From CAVDRM01 sp963626285 (GTDB lineage Bacteria > Bacillota > Clostridia > Christensenellales > Aristaeellaceae), in the NCBI GenBank assembly GCA_963626285.1, contig CAVFWQ010000002.1, forward strand, positions 10,033-74,032: 64,000 bases of DNA. The letters run 5' to 3'. Under the pieces are notes generated by a model. That model saw only the letters and a list, made by a program, of their open reading frames with translations, did not search any database and was not told where the DNA came from. This document shows, piece by piece, positions 8,296 through 17,041 of this stretch; position 1 is the stretch's first letter; every line of letters starts with the position of its first letter. The position numbers and the translations under genes were made by a program.

Positions 8296-9537
8296 ATGTG
8301 GAAGATCCCCGAATGCATCACCGCCGCTGACCCCGAAATCGCCCGCGTCATGGAAGAGGAAAGTGCGCGGCAGGAGGCGCACATTGAGCTGATAGCCTCC
8401 GAAAACTTCGTTTCGCCCGCTGTCTTGGCGGCGACGGGCAGCATCCTCACGAACAAGTACGCCGAGGGCTATCCGGCGCACCGCTATTACGGCGGCTGTC
8501 AGGCCGTGGACAAGGCGGAGGATCTGGCGCGGGAGCGCGCCAAGGCGCTCTACGGTGCGGAGCATGCGAATGTCCAGCCGCACAGCGGCTCGCAGGCGAA
8601 CATGGCGGTTTATTTCGCCCTCCTTCAGCCCGGCGATACGGTGCTGGGCATGAGCCTTTCCAACGGCGGCCACCTGACGCACGGCAGCCCCGTGAACATC
8701 TCCGGCAAATATTTTCACTTTGAAGCCTACGGCATTGACCCCGTGACCGAGCGCATCGACTATGACGCCCTCCTCGCCCGCGCCCGCGAGGTGCGCCCGA
8801 AGCTCATCGTGGCGGGCGCGTCCGCCTATGCGCGGACGATCGACTTTGCCGCCTTCCGCCGCGTGGCGGACGATGTGGGTGCGTACCTCATGGTGGACAT
8901 GGCGCACATCGCCGGCCTTATCGCCGCCGGAGAGCATCCGTCGCCCGTGCCCTACGCGGACGTGGTGACGACGACCACGCACAAGACCCTGCGCGGTCCC
9001 CGCGGCGGCATGATCCTCTGCCGCAGCGAATACGCGAAGGCCATTGACAAGGCGAACTTCCCCGGCATTCAGGGCGGACCCTTGATGCACGTCATTGCGG
9101 CGAAGGCGGTCTGCTTCCATGAAGCCATGCAGCCCTCCTTCAAGGCCTATCAGCATCAAATCATCCTCAACGCGAAAGCGCTGGAGCACGCCCTGCTCAG
9201 GGGCGGCGTGCGTTTGGTCTCCGGCGGCACGGACAACCACCTGCTCCTGCTCGACTTGTGCGACACGCCCGTTTCCGGCCGCGATTTGGAAACATGGCTG
9301 GGCGAGGCGAACATCACGGTGAACAAGAACATGGTGCCGCGTGACAAGCGCAAGCCGACCGAGACGAGCGGCATCCGCATCGGCACGCCCGCCGTGACGA
9401 CCCGCGGCTTCAAAGAGCCGGAGATGGAGAAGATCGCCGATTGGATCATCCGCATCCTGAACGGCGGAGAGGAAGCCGTCCCCGCCGTCCGCGCCGAGGT
9501 CGCCGCGCTGACGGAAAGATTTCCGCTGTATCAGTAA
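8296..9537 (+). CDS. glyA: Serine hydroxymethyltransferase
   Basis: 413 residues, usual length. A PLP enzyme that converts serine and tetrahydrofolate to glycine and 5,10-methylene-THF, the main source of one-carbon units. TTTTHKTLRGPRGG contains the Schiff-base lysine K230; ELIASENFVS near the N-terminus and NKYAEGYP are family signatures. The ATG at 8296 follows AAGGAGG by 10 bases; an ATG at 8254 lacks a site. It lies directly after the SRP RNA and ends in a palindromic repeat that may terminate it. Confidence 0.98.
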   Translation: MWKIPECITAADPEIARVMEEESARQEAHIELIASENFVSPAVLAATGSILTNKYAEGYPAHRYYGGCQAVDKAEDLARERAKALYGAEHANVQPHSGSQANMAVYFALLQPGDTVLGMSLSNGGHLTHGSPVNISGKYFHFEAYGIDPVTERIDYDALLARAREVRPKLIVAGASAYARTIDFAAFRRVADDVGAYLMVDMAHIAGLIAAGEHPSPVPYADVVTTTTHKTLRGPRGGMILCRSEYAKAIDKANFPGIQGGPLMHVIAAKAVCFHEAMQPSFKAYQHQIILNAKALEHALLRGGVRLVSGGTDNHLLLLDLCDTPVSGRDLETWLGEANITVNKNMVPRDKRKPTETSGIRIGTPAVTTRGFKEPEMEKIADWIIRILNGGEEAVPAVRAEVAALTERFPLYQ

Positions 9538-9551
9538 GAAATCGGTTAATG

Positions 9552-9620
9552 GCGGAAACCCTTTTCTTTGAAAAGAAAACGGTTTCCGCGCCTTCCGAAA
9601 AGAAATTGGATCCGCAATGG
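9552..9620. repeat. Dispersed palindromic repeat, copy C
   Basis: Palindrome 9552-9589 (arms GCGGAAACC and GGTTTCCGC, centre TTTTCTTTGAAAAGAAAA) with the flank CGCCTTCCGAAAAGAAA and ending CGCAATGG, matching the layout of copies A and B. Lies between glyA and the next gene. Confidence 0.65.
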
Positions 9621-9721
9621 ACATTACGGCATCGAAGCGGCGGCATTTGCGTGCCGCAATAAACGGGGATTATTCTGCGGACAGCGCCCCGCTCTCCGCG
9701 CTTGAAAGGAGCAGGTTTTGC

Positions 9722-11104
9722 ATGAACAATTACGACGTCATCATCGTCGGCGCAGGCCCCGGCGGTATTTTTGCGGCCTTTGAGCTGAGCAGGCTCTGTC
9801 CCGACAGGAAAATCGCCGTTTTTGAGGCAGGGCACCCCTTGGAAAAGCGCCGCTGCCCCATTGACGGCGACAGGGTGAAGACCTGCATCGGCTGCAAGAC
9901 CTGCTCCATCATGAGCGGCTTCGGCGGCGCGGGCGCGTTCTCGGACGGCAAGTACAACATCACGAACGATTTCGGCGGCACGCTGTACGAGCACATCGGC
10001 AGGAAGCCCGCCCTGGCGCTGATGCACTATGTGGACGACATCAACATGCAGTTCGGCGGCGCGGGCACGAAGCTCTATTCCACCGCCGGCTCGCGCTTCA
10101 AAAAAATCTGCATTCAGAACAGGCTGAACCTGCTGGATGCCTCCGTGCGCCATTTGGGGACGGACATCAACTACGTCGTCCTGAAAAACCTTTACGAGCA
10201 CCTGCGCGAAAAGGTGGACTTTTTCTTTGACACCCCCGTCCGCAGCATTCATAAGGAGGACGGCGGCTTTTCCGTCTGCTGCGACGGCGGCAGGGCGTTT
10301 ACCGGCGCGCAGTGCATCGTTTCCGTCGGGCGCAGCGGCAGCAAGTGGATGGAAACGGTCTGCCAAGAGTTGGATCTGCCCACCAAGTCCAACCGCGTGG
10401 ACTTGGGCGTGCGCGTGGAGCTGCCCGCCGTGGTCTTTTCGCACCTGACGGACGAGCTGTATGAAAGCAAAATCGTCTACCGCACCGAAAAATTCGAGGA
10501 CAATGTGCGCACCTTCTGCATGAATCCGCACGGCATCGTCGTCAACGAGAACACGAACGGTATCGTCACCGTGAACGGCCACAGCTACGAGGACGCCGCC
10601 AAGCAGACCGAGAACACGAACTTCGCCCTGCTGGTCAGCAAGCGCTTTTCCGAGCCGTTCAAGGATTCCAACGGCTACGGCGAGAGCATTGCCCGCCTGA
10701 GCAACATGCTGGGCGGCGGCGTCATCGTCCAGCGCTTCGGCGATCTGGTGCGCGGCCGCCGCAGCACCGTGGCGCGCCTGGAGGACGGTCTGGTCACGCC
10801 GACCTTGGCCGCCACGCCGGGTGATTTGAGCCTCGTCCTGCCCAAGCGCATCTTGGACGGCATCATCGAAATGATTTACGCCCTTGACCGCATCGCCCCC
10901 GGCACGGCGAACGACGACACCCTGCTCTACGGCGTGGAGGTCAAGTTCTACAACATGGAGGTGGAGGCGGACGAAAATCTGGAGACGCGCCTGCCCGGCC
11001 TTTACGTCATCGGCGACGGCAGCGGCATCACGCACTCCCTGTCCCACGCCTCCGCAAGCGGGGTGTATGTGGCGCGGCAAATCGCGCAGATGAAAGCCCG
11101 CTGA
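9722..11104 (+). CDS. FAD-dependent dehydrogenase (COG2509 type)
   Basis: 460 residues from ATG 9722, which has GAAAGGAG about 10 bases upstream; the frame is open further upstream through repeat C but without homology. The dinucleotide fold VIIVGAGPGGIFAAFEL at about 6-22 binds FAD. CPIDGDRVKTCIGCKTC carries four cysteines, and GFGGAGAFSDGKYN follows; this combination is typical of the uncharacterised FAD-dependent dehydrogenases of COG2509. The C-terminal LYVIGDGSGITHSLSHAS closes the FAD site. The substrate is unknown. No genetic neighbour hints at a pathway, and a bidirectional terminator follows. Confidence 0.85.
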   Translation: MNNYDVIIVGAGPGGIFAAFELSRLCPDRKIAVFEAGHPLEKRRCPIDGDRVKTCIGCKTCSIMSGFGGAGAFSDGKYNITNDFGGTLYEHIGRKPALALMHYVDDINMQFGGAGTKLYSTAGSRFKKICIQNRLNLLDASVRHLGTDINYVVLKNLYEHLREKVDFFFDTPVRSIHKEDGGFSVCCDGGRAFTGAQCIVSVGRSGSKWMETVCQELDLPTKSNRVDLGVRVELPAVVFSHLTDELYESKIVYRTEKFEDNVRTFCMNPHGIVVNENTNGIVTVNGHSYEDAAKQTENTNFALLVSKRFSEPFKDSNGYGESIARLSNMLGGGVIVQRFGDLVRGRRSTVARLEDGLVTPTLAATPGDLSLVLPKRILDGIIEMIYALDRIAPGTANDDTLLYGVEVKFYNMEVEADENLETRLPGLYVIGDGSGITHSLSHASASGVYVARQIAQMKAR

Positions 11105-11162
11105 CGGAAAGCGCCCCGTTTGACCCCGATTTTGCTTGCCCATGGTTGCCGTTTTGACATTT

Positions 11163-11200
11163 AAAAAAGACAGCGTGCCGAGAATTTCGGCACGCTGTTT
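11163..11200. terminator. Bidirectional Rho-independent terminator
   Basis: A 12-bp stem ACAGCGTGCCGA/TCGGCACGCTGT (11170-11197) with a short loop is flanked by A6 on the left and TTT on the right, so it can end both the FAD-enzyme transcript and the minus-strand transcript finishing at 11216. Confidence 0.85.
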
Positions 11201-11215
11201 CAATATTATTTTTGC

Positions 11216-11392
11216 TTATTGCTCCCCGCCGGCCGCTGAGCGAAACACGAGGATGGCCTTTGCGGAATTGGTGACGGAAAAGGTCAGGAACTCCCAATGC
11301 TCTTTGGCCATTTCATTCGCGGCCTTTTCGATTGCCTCGGCCATTTTTTTGGCCTTCGGATGATAATCAAGCACAACGGTTTTGTACTGCAT
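11216..11392 (-). CDS. Small DUF4177-like protein
   Basis: 58 residues from ATG 11392, with AGAGAGG eight bases upstream. The layout MQYKTVVLDYHP ... EHWEFLTFSVTNSAKAILVFR resembles the DUF4177 fold (a beta strand, a helix with an alternating polar pattern, then 'GWE' and two strands), whose function is unknown. No signal peptide or membrane segment. It lies downstream of the exported protein at 11426 on the same strand, 33 bases apart, and is probably co-transcribed. Confidence 0.55.
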   Translation of the reverse strand: MQYKTVVLDYHPKAKKMAEAIEKAANEMAKEHWEFLTFSVTNSAKAILVFRSAAGGEQ

Positions 11393-11425
11393 GCGCCGCA
11401 CCTCTCTTTGACGGCTGAAAGGCCG

Positions 11426-11956
11426 TTATTCCTTGATCGTATTCCGGAGCAGAGACCAGCACAGCACCTCGTCGCTTTCCGAGTCGAAGCTGAAGAGGAG
11501 CATTTCGCCGGTGTCCTCCAGCGTGCAGATCATCTGGTCATAGTCGAGGGTGTAGTTGCTGTCGCCGTACAGCTCGGCGACCTCGTCCAGCGTCATGCCC
11601 ACGCAGGCGCCGCGCACGGTGGTGATCTCGTCGGTCAGCACCATGATCATTTCGATTTCATCCGCGCCGTCTTCGCCGCAGGGGTAGGTGATGATATCCA
11701 GCACGTCGTTGGAATATTCCTTTTCCGTGCCGTCAAAATAGGCGCTTTCATATTCATACTTGGTCATGGCCTCGCCGTACCTGGCTTCCACGGCGGCGAG
11801 CAGGGCGGCGGGGTCGGTGCCCAGACGGTAGGAAACGCCCTCAAAGACAAACGCCAGATCCTCCTCGCTCAGCGCGGGGGCGGCGGTCAGGGTATCGGCC
11901 ACGGCAAACAGCGGCAGCAGGCACAGCGCCAGCAGCAGGCAAAGCATCTTTTTCAT
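11426..11956 (-). CDS. Exported protein of unknown function
   Basis: 176 residues. MKKMLCLLLALCLLPLFAVA|DT is a clear signal peptide with an AVA cleavage site. GAAAGGA precedes the ATG at 11956 by 12 bases; an earlier in-frame start at 12028 would bury the signal. The mature part is acidic and contains RGACVGMTLDEVAELYG, a module also seen as PRGIRIGDRQENVI in the exported protein at 19379, so the two may share a domain. No catalytic motif recognised. A good promoter lies at 12092-12121. Confidence 0.7.
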   Translation of the reverse strand: MKKMLCLLLALCLLPLFAVADTLTAAPALSEEDLAFVFEGVSYRLGTDPAALLAAVEARYGEAMTKYEYESAYFDGTEKEYSNDVLDIITYPCGEDGADEIEMIMVLTDEITTVRGACVGMTLDEVAELYGDSNYTLDYDQMICTLEDTGEMLLFSFDSESDEVLCWSLLRNTIKE

Positions 11957-12091
11957 CGGGTCACACCATCCTTTCGTGTCGGAAAGCGAACATTCATCAT
12001 AGGCTGCGTCGGCGGTTTCGGGACGCATTCCGCGTGCGGGTCATCGCCCAAAGCCCCGTATTTTCGGCAGGCATCGGCTGCCCACACCTGC

Positions 12092-12121
12092 ATTATAGCA
12101 CGAAAAAGAGCCGATTATCAA
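12092..12121 (-). promoter_or_regulatory. Promoter for the exported protein
   Basis: TTGATA (12121-12116), an 18-base spacer, TATAAT (12097-12092) on the minus strand. The remainder of 11957-12192 shows nothing else. Confidence 0.75.
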
Positions 12122-12192
12122 GAGAAGATGAAAAGTATTTACAAATTATTACGATTTTGCTTCAATAGTGTGGAGCAATCGCCGCTCCGCCC

Positions 12193-13392
12193 TCATTTTT
12201 CCTTCAGGTCGCGCTCCGCCTGCCTTTTCAGCGCCGCCTCACGGTTTTCAAGCTCCCCCGCCATGACGCGGGCAAGGAGGCGGTTCAGCTCCCGCCCGAT
12301 GCCTTCGCCGTCATAGCCCAGCCGCCGCAGGTCATCGCCGTGCAGACGCAGCCCCTTCAGTGTGTAGCAGAGCCCCTCGTCCAGCACCCGCTTTTTTGCC
12401 GCACGCAGGGGCTGAACGTCCTGACCGTCCGCTTCGAGCAGCGTCAGGAGGTCGTCAAAGAGCGCACTGTCCAGCGCGTGAAGCAAAGGCAGCACGGCGG
12501 AGGGCTCGGGCGGCGCGCCCATGGATGCAAGCAGCAGCGGCACGTCTCGGATGAGCGCCCTGGGCAGCTTCAGCCCCCGCAGCACGGCCTCGGCGGTTTC
12601 GGGCGTTTCGTCCGCCAGAAGCGCCGCCCATGTCAGGCGCTGCGTCCGATTTTTCAGGCGCTCCAGCGCGGACAGCGCCCGCTCGGAAGGCGCGCTCAAG
12701 GACATTTCCGGCACGGCGGCGCGCAGGACGTCGGCGTATTCCCGCAGGACGGCCGCCGAATATCCGCCCGCCAGCAGCCCGCCCAGCTCGGCGGCAATGC
12801 GCTCGCGGCTGACAGGCGCCGTCCTGTCCTTCAGCCGATGCAGAGCATCCGCTGTTTGGGGCTCTAAGCGAAAGCCCAGACAGGCAGCAAAGCGCAGCGC
12901 TCGCAGGATGCGCAGCGCGTCCTCGGTCAGGCGCTTTTCCGGCTCGCCCACGCAGCGGATGATGCCGGCATGGCAGTCCGCCCGCCCGCCGAAGGGGTCG
13001 ACCAGCCCCTCCTGCCTTCGCCACGCCATCGCGTTGACGGTGAAGTCGCGGCGGCTCAGGTCGGCGCGGATGTCGCGGGTGAAGCGCACCCCGTTCGGGT
13101 GCCGCCCGTCCGCATATTCGCCGTCCACGCGGAAGGCGGTGATCTCCACGACGGTATCTTTTGCAGGGATGACCGCCACCGTGCCGTGCTTTTCGCCCGA
13201 TAAGATGAGCGGATATTCGGCGAACACGGCCCTGATTTCGTCGGGTCTCGCCGCGGTGGTTACATCGTAATCGTGCGGAGGGATGCCGAGAAGGTCGTCA
13301 CGGACACAGCCGCCGACCAGATAAGCGGGAAAACCGGCGCTTTCCAGCCTGTCCATGACCAAAATCACGGGTTTCGGAACGGAAAAAAACAT
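12193..13392 (-). CDS. cca: CCA tRNA nucleotidyltransferase
   Basis: 399 residues. It belongs to the class II poly(A) polymerase/CCA-adding family: YLVGGCVRDDLLG (the GG of the nucleotidyltransferase head) followed by HDYDVTT with the catalytic DxD, then the RRDFTVNAMAW and GRADCHAGIIRCVGEP signatures of the head and neck, and a helical body. It adds or repairs the 3' CCA of tRNA. The ATG at 13392 follows GGAGGG by seven bases; a longer frame upstream lacks support. Class II CCA and poly(A) polymerases cannot be fully told apart by eye, but CCA addition is the usual role in Firmicutes. Confidence 0.9.
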   Translation of the reverse strand: MFFSVPKPVILVMDRLESAGFPAYLVGGCVRDDLLGIPPHDYDVTTAARPDEIRAVFAEYPLILSGEKHGTVAVIPAKDTVVEITAFRVDGEYADGRHPNGVRFTRDIRADLSRRDFTVNAMAWRRQEGLVDPFGGRADCHAGIIRCVGEPEKRLTEDALRILRALRFAACLGFRLEPQTADALHRLKDRTAPVSRERIAAELGGLLAGGYSAAVLREYADVLRAAVPEMSLSAPSERALSALERLKNRTQRLTWAALLADETPETAEAVLRGLKLPRALIRDVPLLLASMGAPPEPSAVLPLLHALDSALFDDLLTLLEADGQDVQPLRAAKKRVLDEGLCYTLKGLRLHGDDLRRLGYDGEGIGRELNRLLARVMAGELENREAALKRQAERDLKEK

Positions 13393-13433
13393 CAAAAATC
13401 CCTCCGTCTGTATCATACAAATCACATCGGCTC

Positions 13434-13462
13434 TTGTCAAGCATCATGTAACATGGTATAAT
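13434..13462 (+). promoter_or_regulatory. Promoter for the cysteine-rich protein
   Basis: TTGTCA (13434-13439), a 17-base spacer, TATAAT (13457-13462). It overlaps the divergent upstream region of cca; the leader to 13643 is about 175 bases and no fold was recognised. Confidence 0.8.
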
Positions 13463-13642
13463 AAGCAGTATAAAAGTTTGCGGATGTCGGCGCGGCGGCG
13501 CAGTCCGTTAAGCTTGCGTACATCCTGCCGGGGGACGCATGCCGTCTCCGCCGAAGGCGATATTGATCTTCCCAGCTTTTCTTCCCGCGAGGGAAAAACA
13601 GCCGTATTTTTGTATTTACGCAAAAAGCCGAAAGGAGCTTGC

Positions 13643-14140
13643 ATGGACGCGCATGAGACGCTGCTTTGCGCACGGGCGATATTGAGCGATGTCACGCCCC
13701 TGAAAACGGACTGCGGGCGCGGCTGCGGCCATGCCTGCTGCGAGGCGGACGAGGACGGGCAGGGCGGCATGCTCCTGTTCCCGACCGAGGAAGAACTCTA
13801 TGACCCTCTGCCGGACGGCTTTTGCATCACGCGGGACAGGCTGCTGCCGAACGCCCTGCTCATCACCTGCGAGGGGCGCTGCGAGCGCGCCCTGCGCCCG
13901 CTTTCGTGCATGCTCTTTCCGCTCCTGCCCAGGGAAAGGGACGGGCGCGTGCGGGCCGTTCGGGACGGCCGCGCCTGGGCTGTCTGCCCGCTGATGACGT
14001 CCGGCCTGTCGGGGCTTGACCCCGCCTTTGTGACGGCCGTCCGAAGGGCGGGCGAGATCCTCTGTGCCTGCCCGACGCACCGAATGTTTTTGGAAAATCT
14101 GCATCGGCTGATCGCTTCGTTCCGGACAGGCAGCCTGTGA
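13643..14140 (+). CDS. Cysteine-rich protein, possible metal- or Fe-S-binding
   Basis: 165 residues from ATG 13643 with AAAGGAG seven bases upstream. The N-terminal half has DCGRGCGHACC, four cysteines in eleven residues, then GGMLLFPTEEE; further cysteines occur in CEGRCER, LSCMLFP, AVCPL and CACP. This pattern is like zinc/iron-chelating YkgJ-type proteins, which may carry an Fe-S cluster, but I cannot assign a family firmly. Cytosolic by appearance. Own promoter; followed at 85 bases by the DNA methyltransferase. Confidence 0.65.
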   Translation: MDAHETLLCARAILSDVTPLKTDCGRGCGHACCEADEDGQGGMLLFPTEEELYDPLPDGFCITRDRLLPNALLITCEGRCERALRPLSCMLFPLLPRERDGRVRAVRDGRAWAVCPLMTSGLSGLDPAFVTAVRRAGEILCACPTHRMFLENLHRLIASFRTGSL

Positions 14141-14224
14141 CGCGCCGATAAACCGCCGGGCGCAAAGCGATATGATAACATCCCCGCTTCATCGGAAAAA
14201 AAGCGGCCGAAGGGAGAGAAAGCT

Positions 14225-15448
14225 GTGTGGCGTCAGATACCCTGCCCCGTGGAGACACGCGAAAACGCGCTGGGTGAGATTCGGCTGGCGGACGCCGTTA
14301 TAGACCCGCTGGAGGAGTATATCGGGCAGGCGCAGTGCGTGTACATCGACCCGCCCTTTTTCACGGGCGAGTCCTTTGTCATGCGCCAGCGCATCGGCGA
14401 GGCAGGCTGGAAAAACGGCTCGCCCGCCGTTTCCCTGACCGCGTACAGCGACGTTTACGAGAGCAGGGAAGCCTATCTTGCCTTTCTCCGCGCCCTCATT
14501 CGGAAGGCGCACGCCCTGCTTCGGGACACGGGCGCCATGTTCCTGCATCTGGACACGCGCATGGACGCCTACGCCCGACTGCTTTTGGATGAAATTTTCG
14601 GCGAAAAGAACTTCGTCAATCAAATCATCTGGGCGTACCAGTCCGGCGGGCGCTCGGTCAGGCGCTTTTCCCGCAAGCACGACCTGATCTTCTTCTATCA
14701 GAAGTCCCGCCGCCTGGCGTTTGATTTGAGCGAGGTCCCCATCCCGCGGGAGGGCAACCGGCAGAACCATATGCGCCGCACCGTGGACGGGGAAGGCCGC
14801 GCCTGCCGCACCATCCGCTCCGGCGGGAAGACCTATGTGTACTACGATGACGACCCCGTGTATCCGGGCGACGTGTGGACGGACCTGTCGCACCTTCAGC
14901 AGAAAGACCCGCAGCGCACGGGCTACGACACGCAAAAGCCGCAGGCGCTCATGGAGCGGATATTAAAGCCCGTCACCAAAGAGGGCGATTTGGCGGTCGA
15001 CCTGTGCTGCGGCTCAGGGACTTTCCCTTTGACCGCCGCCCTGCTCAAGCGCCGCTTCCTGGGCGTGGACAGCGGGAAGCCGGCCGTCAGCGTGAGCCGC
15101 AAGCGCCTGATCGCCGCCAAGATACCCTTTACGCTGAACGCCTGCGCGCCGCTCATCCCCGCGCAGCTGGATGCCGGGCTGTACGGCGGCATTGCCTTCT
15201 GCGACGTCGTCCTGCGGGGCTTTTCCGCCGCCGGGCTGCCGGAGGAAGCGCGGGGTCTGGACGCCGTGGACCAGTGGTCGGTCGGCGTGCTGCGGGACGG
15301 GCAGCTGTATGTGCTGGACGATTCGGTGCGCCTCAAGCAGAGTCCGGCGCTGCGCTCCGCCCTGCAGATCCCCCTCATCTCCGGCACGCCCGCCGTCAGC
15401 GTGACGGATGTGCTGGGCAACCGGTACTGCTTTGTGTATGAAAGCTGA
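14225..15448 (+). CDS. Orphan DNA methyltransferase (beta-class N6-A/N4-C)
   Basis: 407 residues from a GTG at 14225 preceded by AAGGGAG; the first ATG comes only after the catalytic motif, so the GTG is needed. Motif IV DPPF (42-45) precedes the SAM-binding motif DLCCGSGTFP (about 258-267), the order of beta-class amino-methyltransferases as in type III Mod subunits. GYDTQKPQALMERI just before motif I is the conserved motif X region. It should methylate adenine N6 or cytosine N4 in DNA. No restriction endonuclease, specificity subunit or vsr gene lies nearby, so it appears to be a solitary, chromosomally stable enzyme. The C-terminal 100 residues look like a target-recognition or accessory part. 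Confidence 0.85.
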   Translation: MWRQIPCPVETRENALGEIRLADAVIDPLEEYIGQAQCVYIDPPFFTGESFVMRQRIGEAGWKNGSPAVSLTAYSDVYESREAYLAFLRALIRKAHALLRDTGAMFLHLDTRMDAYARLLLDEIFGEKNFVNQIIWAYQSGGRSVRRFSRKHDLIFFYQKSRRLAFDLSEVPIPREGNRQNHMRRTVDGEGRACRTIRSGGKTYVYYDDDPVYPGDVWTDLSHLQQKDPQRTGYDTQKPQALMERILKPVTKEGDLAVDLCCGSGTFPLTAALLKRRFLGVDSGKPAVSVSRKRLIAAKIPFTLNACAPLIPAQLDAGLYGGIAFCDVVLRGFSAAGLPEEARGLDAVDQWSVGVLRDGQLYVLDDSVRLKQSPALRSALQIPLISGTPAVSVTDVLGNRYCFVYES

Positions 15449-15500
15449 GCCTTTTCCAAAACATCCGACGGAATGTTACCGATTATTCACAACTGAGCCC

Positions 15501-15529
15501 TTGTCATATGAGGCGGCAGGGCGTATAAT
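15501..15529 (+). promoter_or_regulatory. Promoter for the GGDEF protein
   Basis: TTGTCA (15501-15506), 17-base spacer, TATAAT (15524-15529). Confidence 0.8.
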
Positions 15530-15577
15530 GGTTTAACGCACCGCAGCGCGGAGATTTAAAGGAGAGGAGAGCGGCGC

Positions 15578-16861
15578 ATGTACAGCTTTGTTTACATGGA
15601 GCAGAATCTTTTTGCCGTCGCAGTGCTGGCCGTTCTGCTTTCGAACCTGCGCAAAAACGGCGGCATGATGCGGGACGAGGTGCTGTTCCGCCGCCTGGTC
15701 GCCTCGGTCATGATGGTGCTGATCGTGGACGGCTTTTCGTGGGTCATCGAGGGGAGGACATTCCCCGGCGCGCACCTTCTGCTGGTCTGCCTAAACACCG
15801 TGTACTTTTTCCTGAGCGGGCTCATTTCCTTTATCTGGGCGCAGTACATTGATTGCCGCCTGTTCCCGCGGGACAAGAACTGGCGCAGGCGCCGGTACTT
15901 CTACATGGTGCCCTATGCGTTCCTGTCCGCGGTCGCGCTCCTGACCCCGTTCACGGGCTGGGTCTTCACCGTGGACTCCGCCAACATCTATCACCGCGGC
16001 GGCACGATGTTCTATGCCCATACCCTGCTCTCCGGCTTCAGCACGGTGTTTGCCGCCTCCCGCGCCCTGTGGATGATACGCAGGGATTTGTCCCGCATCC
16101 GCAAGAACGAGACGGTGCTGATCTCCATGCTGTCCCTTCTGTCCTTTTTCAGCGGGCTGGTGCAGCTGGACAATAAGGACTACCCCCTGCTTTGGATCAT
16201 GACGACCGTTTCCCTGCTCATCGTCTTTGTCCGCCTGCAGAACAGGCAGATAACATTGGACACCCTGACGAGCATCAACAACCGCCGGACGCTGAACCGC
16301 TATCTGGAGACCGCGTTCACCAACCTTAAAAAGGGCGATGCGCTGTATCTCATCATCATCGATATCGACGATTTCAAGTCCATCAACGATACCTTCGGCC
16401 ATGCCGTCGGCGATGCCGCCATCATCGAGTCGGCGGAGATCTTAAAGCGCGTCTGCGGGCGCGGCGGGTATTTTCTGGCGCGCTACGGCGGCGATGAATT
16501 TGTCGTGGCAGCCGTCCGCCGCCACGGGAGCGACATGAACGACGTGATAGAGCAGGTCAACAGCGAGGTCGCTTTGAGCAACGCTTCGTCCGACCAGCCC
16601 TACAGGCTCTCCTTCAGCATGGGGCATGCCCATCTGCACGAGGGAGACCCCCGCGGCGTGGAGGGGCTCATCCGTGCGGCCGACCGCTGGATGTACACCA
16701 AAAAGCGCTCCGGCAAGCGCGCCGCAGCCGAAAGAGCGAAAGCCGGCGCGAATGCCGCCGAAAGCGCCGAAGAAACGGCGGACGGGAGCGCCGATGCGGG
16801 CTGCGCCCTCTGCCAAAGCCCGTCCTGCCCGTGCGAAAAGAGACAGGACGAAGAGGAATAA
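15578..16861 (+). CDS. Membrane GGDEF protein (putative diguanylate cyclase)
   Basis: 427 residues. The first about 225 residues hold six hydrophobic segments with short loops, an integral sensory module I do not recognise. The GGDEF domain follows: LDTLTSINNRRTLNRYL, DIDDFKSINDTFGHAVGD and the active-site loop RYGGDEFVV, so the enzyme should make c-di-GMP from two GTP. The inhibitory I-site, RxxD five residues before the loop, reads RGGY, lacking the Asp, so product feedback is probably lost. The tail (about 375-427) is Ala/Glu-rich and ends with a CALCQSPSCPC cluster of unknown use. AGGAGAG precedes the ATG. It ends at palindromic repeat B. Confidence 0.88.
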   Translation: MYSFVYMEQNLFAVAVLAVLLSNLRKNGGMMRDEVLFRRLVASVMMVLIVDGFSWVIEGRTFPGAHLLLVCLNTVYFFLSGLISFIWAQYIDCRLFPRDKNWRRRRYFYMVPYAFLSAVALLTPFTGWVFTVDSANIYHRGGTMFYAHTLLSGFSTVFAASRALWMIRRDLSRIRKNETVLISMLSLLSFFSGLVQLDNKDYPLLWIMTTVSLLIVFVRLQNRQITLDTLTSINNRRTLNRYLETAFTNLKKGDALYLIIIDIDDFKSINDTFGHAVGDAAIIESAEILKRVCGRGGYFLARYGGDEFVVAAVRRHGSDMNDVIEQVNSEVALSNASSDQPYRLSFSMGHAHLHEGDPRGVEGLIRAADRWMYTKKRSGKRAAAERAKAGANAAESAEETADGSADAGCALCQSPSCPCEKRQDEEE

Positions 16862-16872
16862 GAGAAAGACAG

Positions 16873-16945
16873 ACGGGAGACCTTTCCTTTTGCAAAAGGA
16901 AAGGTCTCCCGTGCCCTCTAAAGGAAAACGTTTATACACAAAGTA
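16873..16945. repeat. Dispersed palindromic repeat, copy B
   Basis: 16873-16912 is a perfect 40-bp palindrome; the half site is ACGGGAGACCTTTCCTTTTG with no spacer. The right flank GTGCCCTCTAAAGGAAAA then CACAAAGT matches copies A and C. The gap 16862-17041 holds nothing else recognised. Confidence 0.75.
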
Positions 16946-17041
16946 AGAATCGAAGCGAAGAAGCAGTATCTGTGTGCGGCGGGCAAAAGGGGCGATTCAT
17001 TCCGAAAAAGAATACTTTCCCCCGTTGTCCGATGATTTGCC

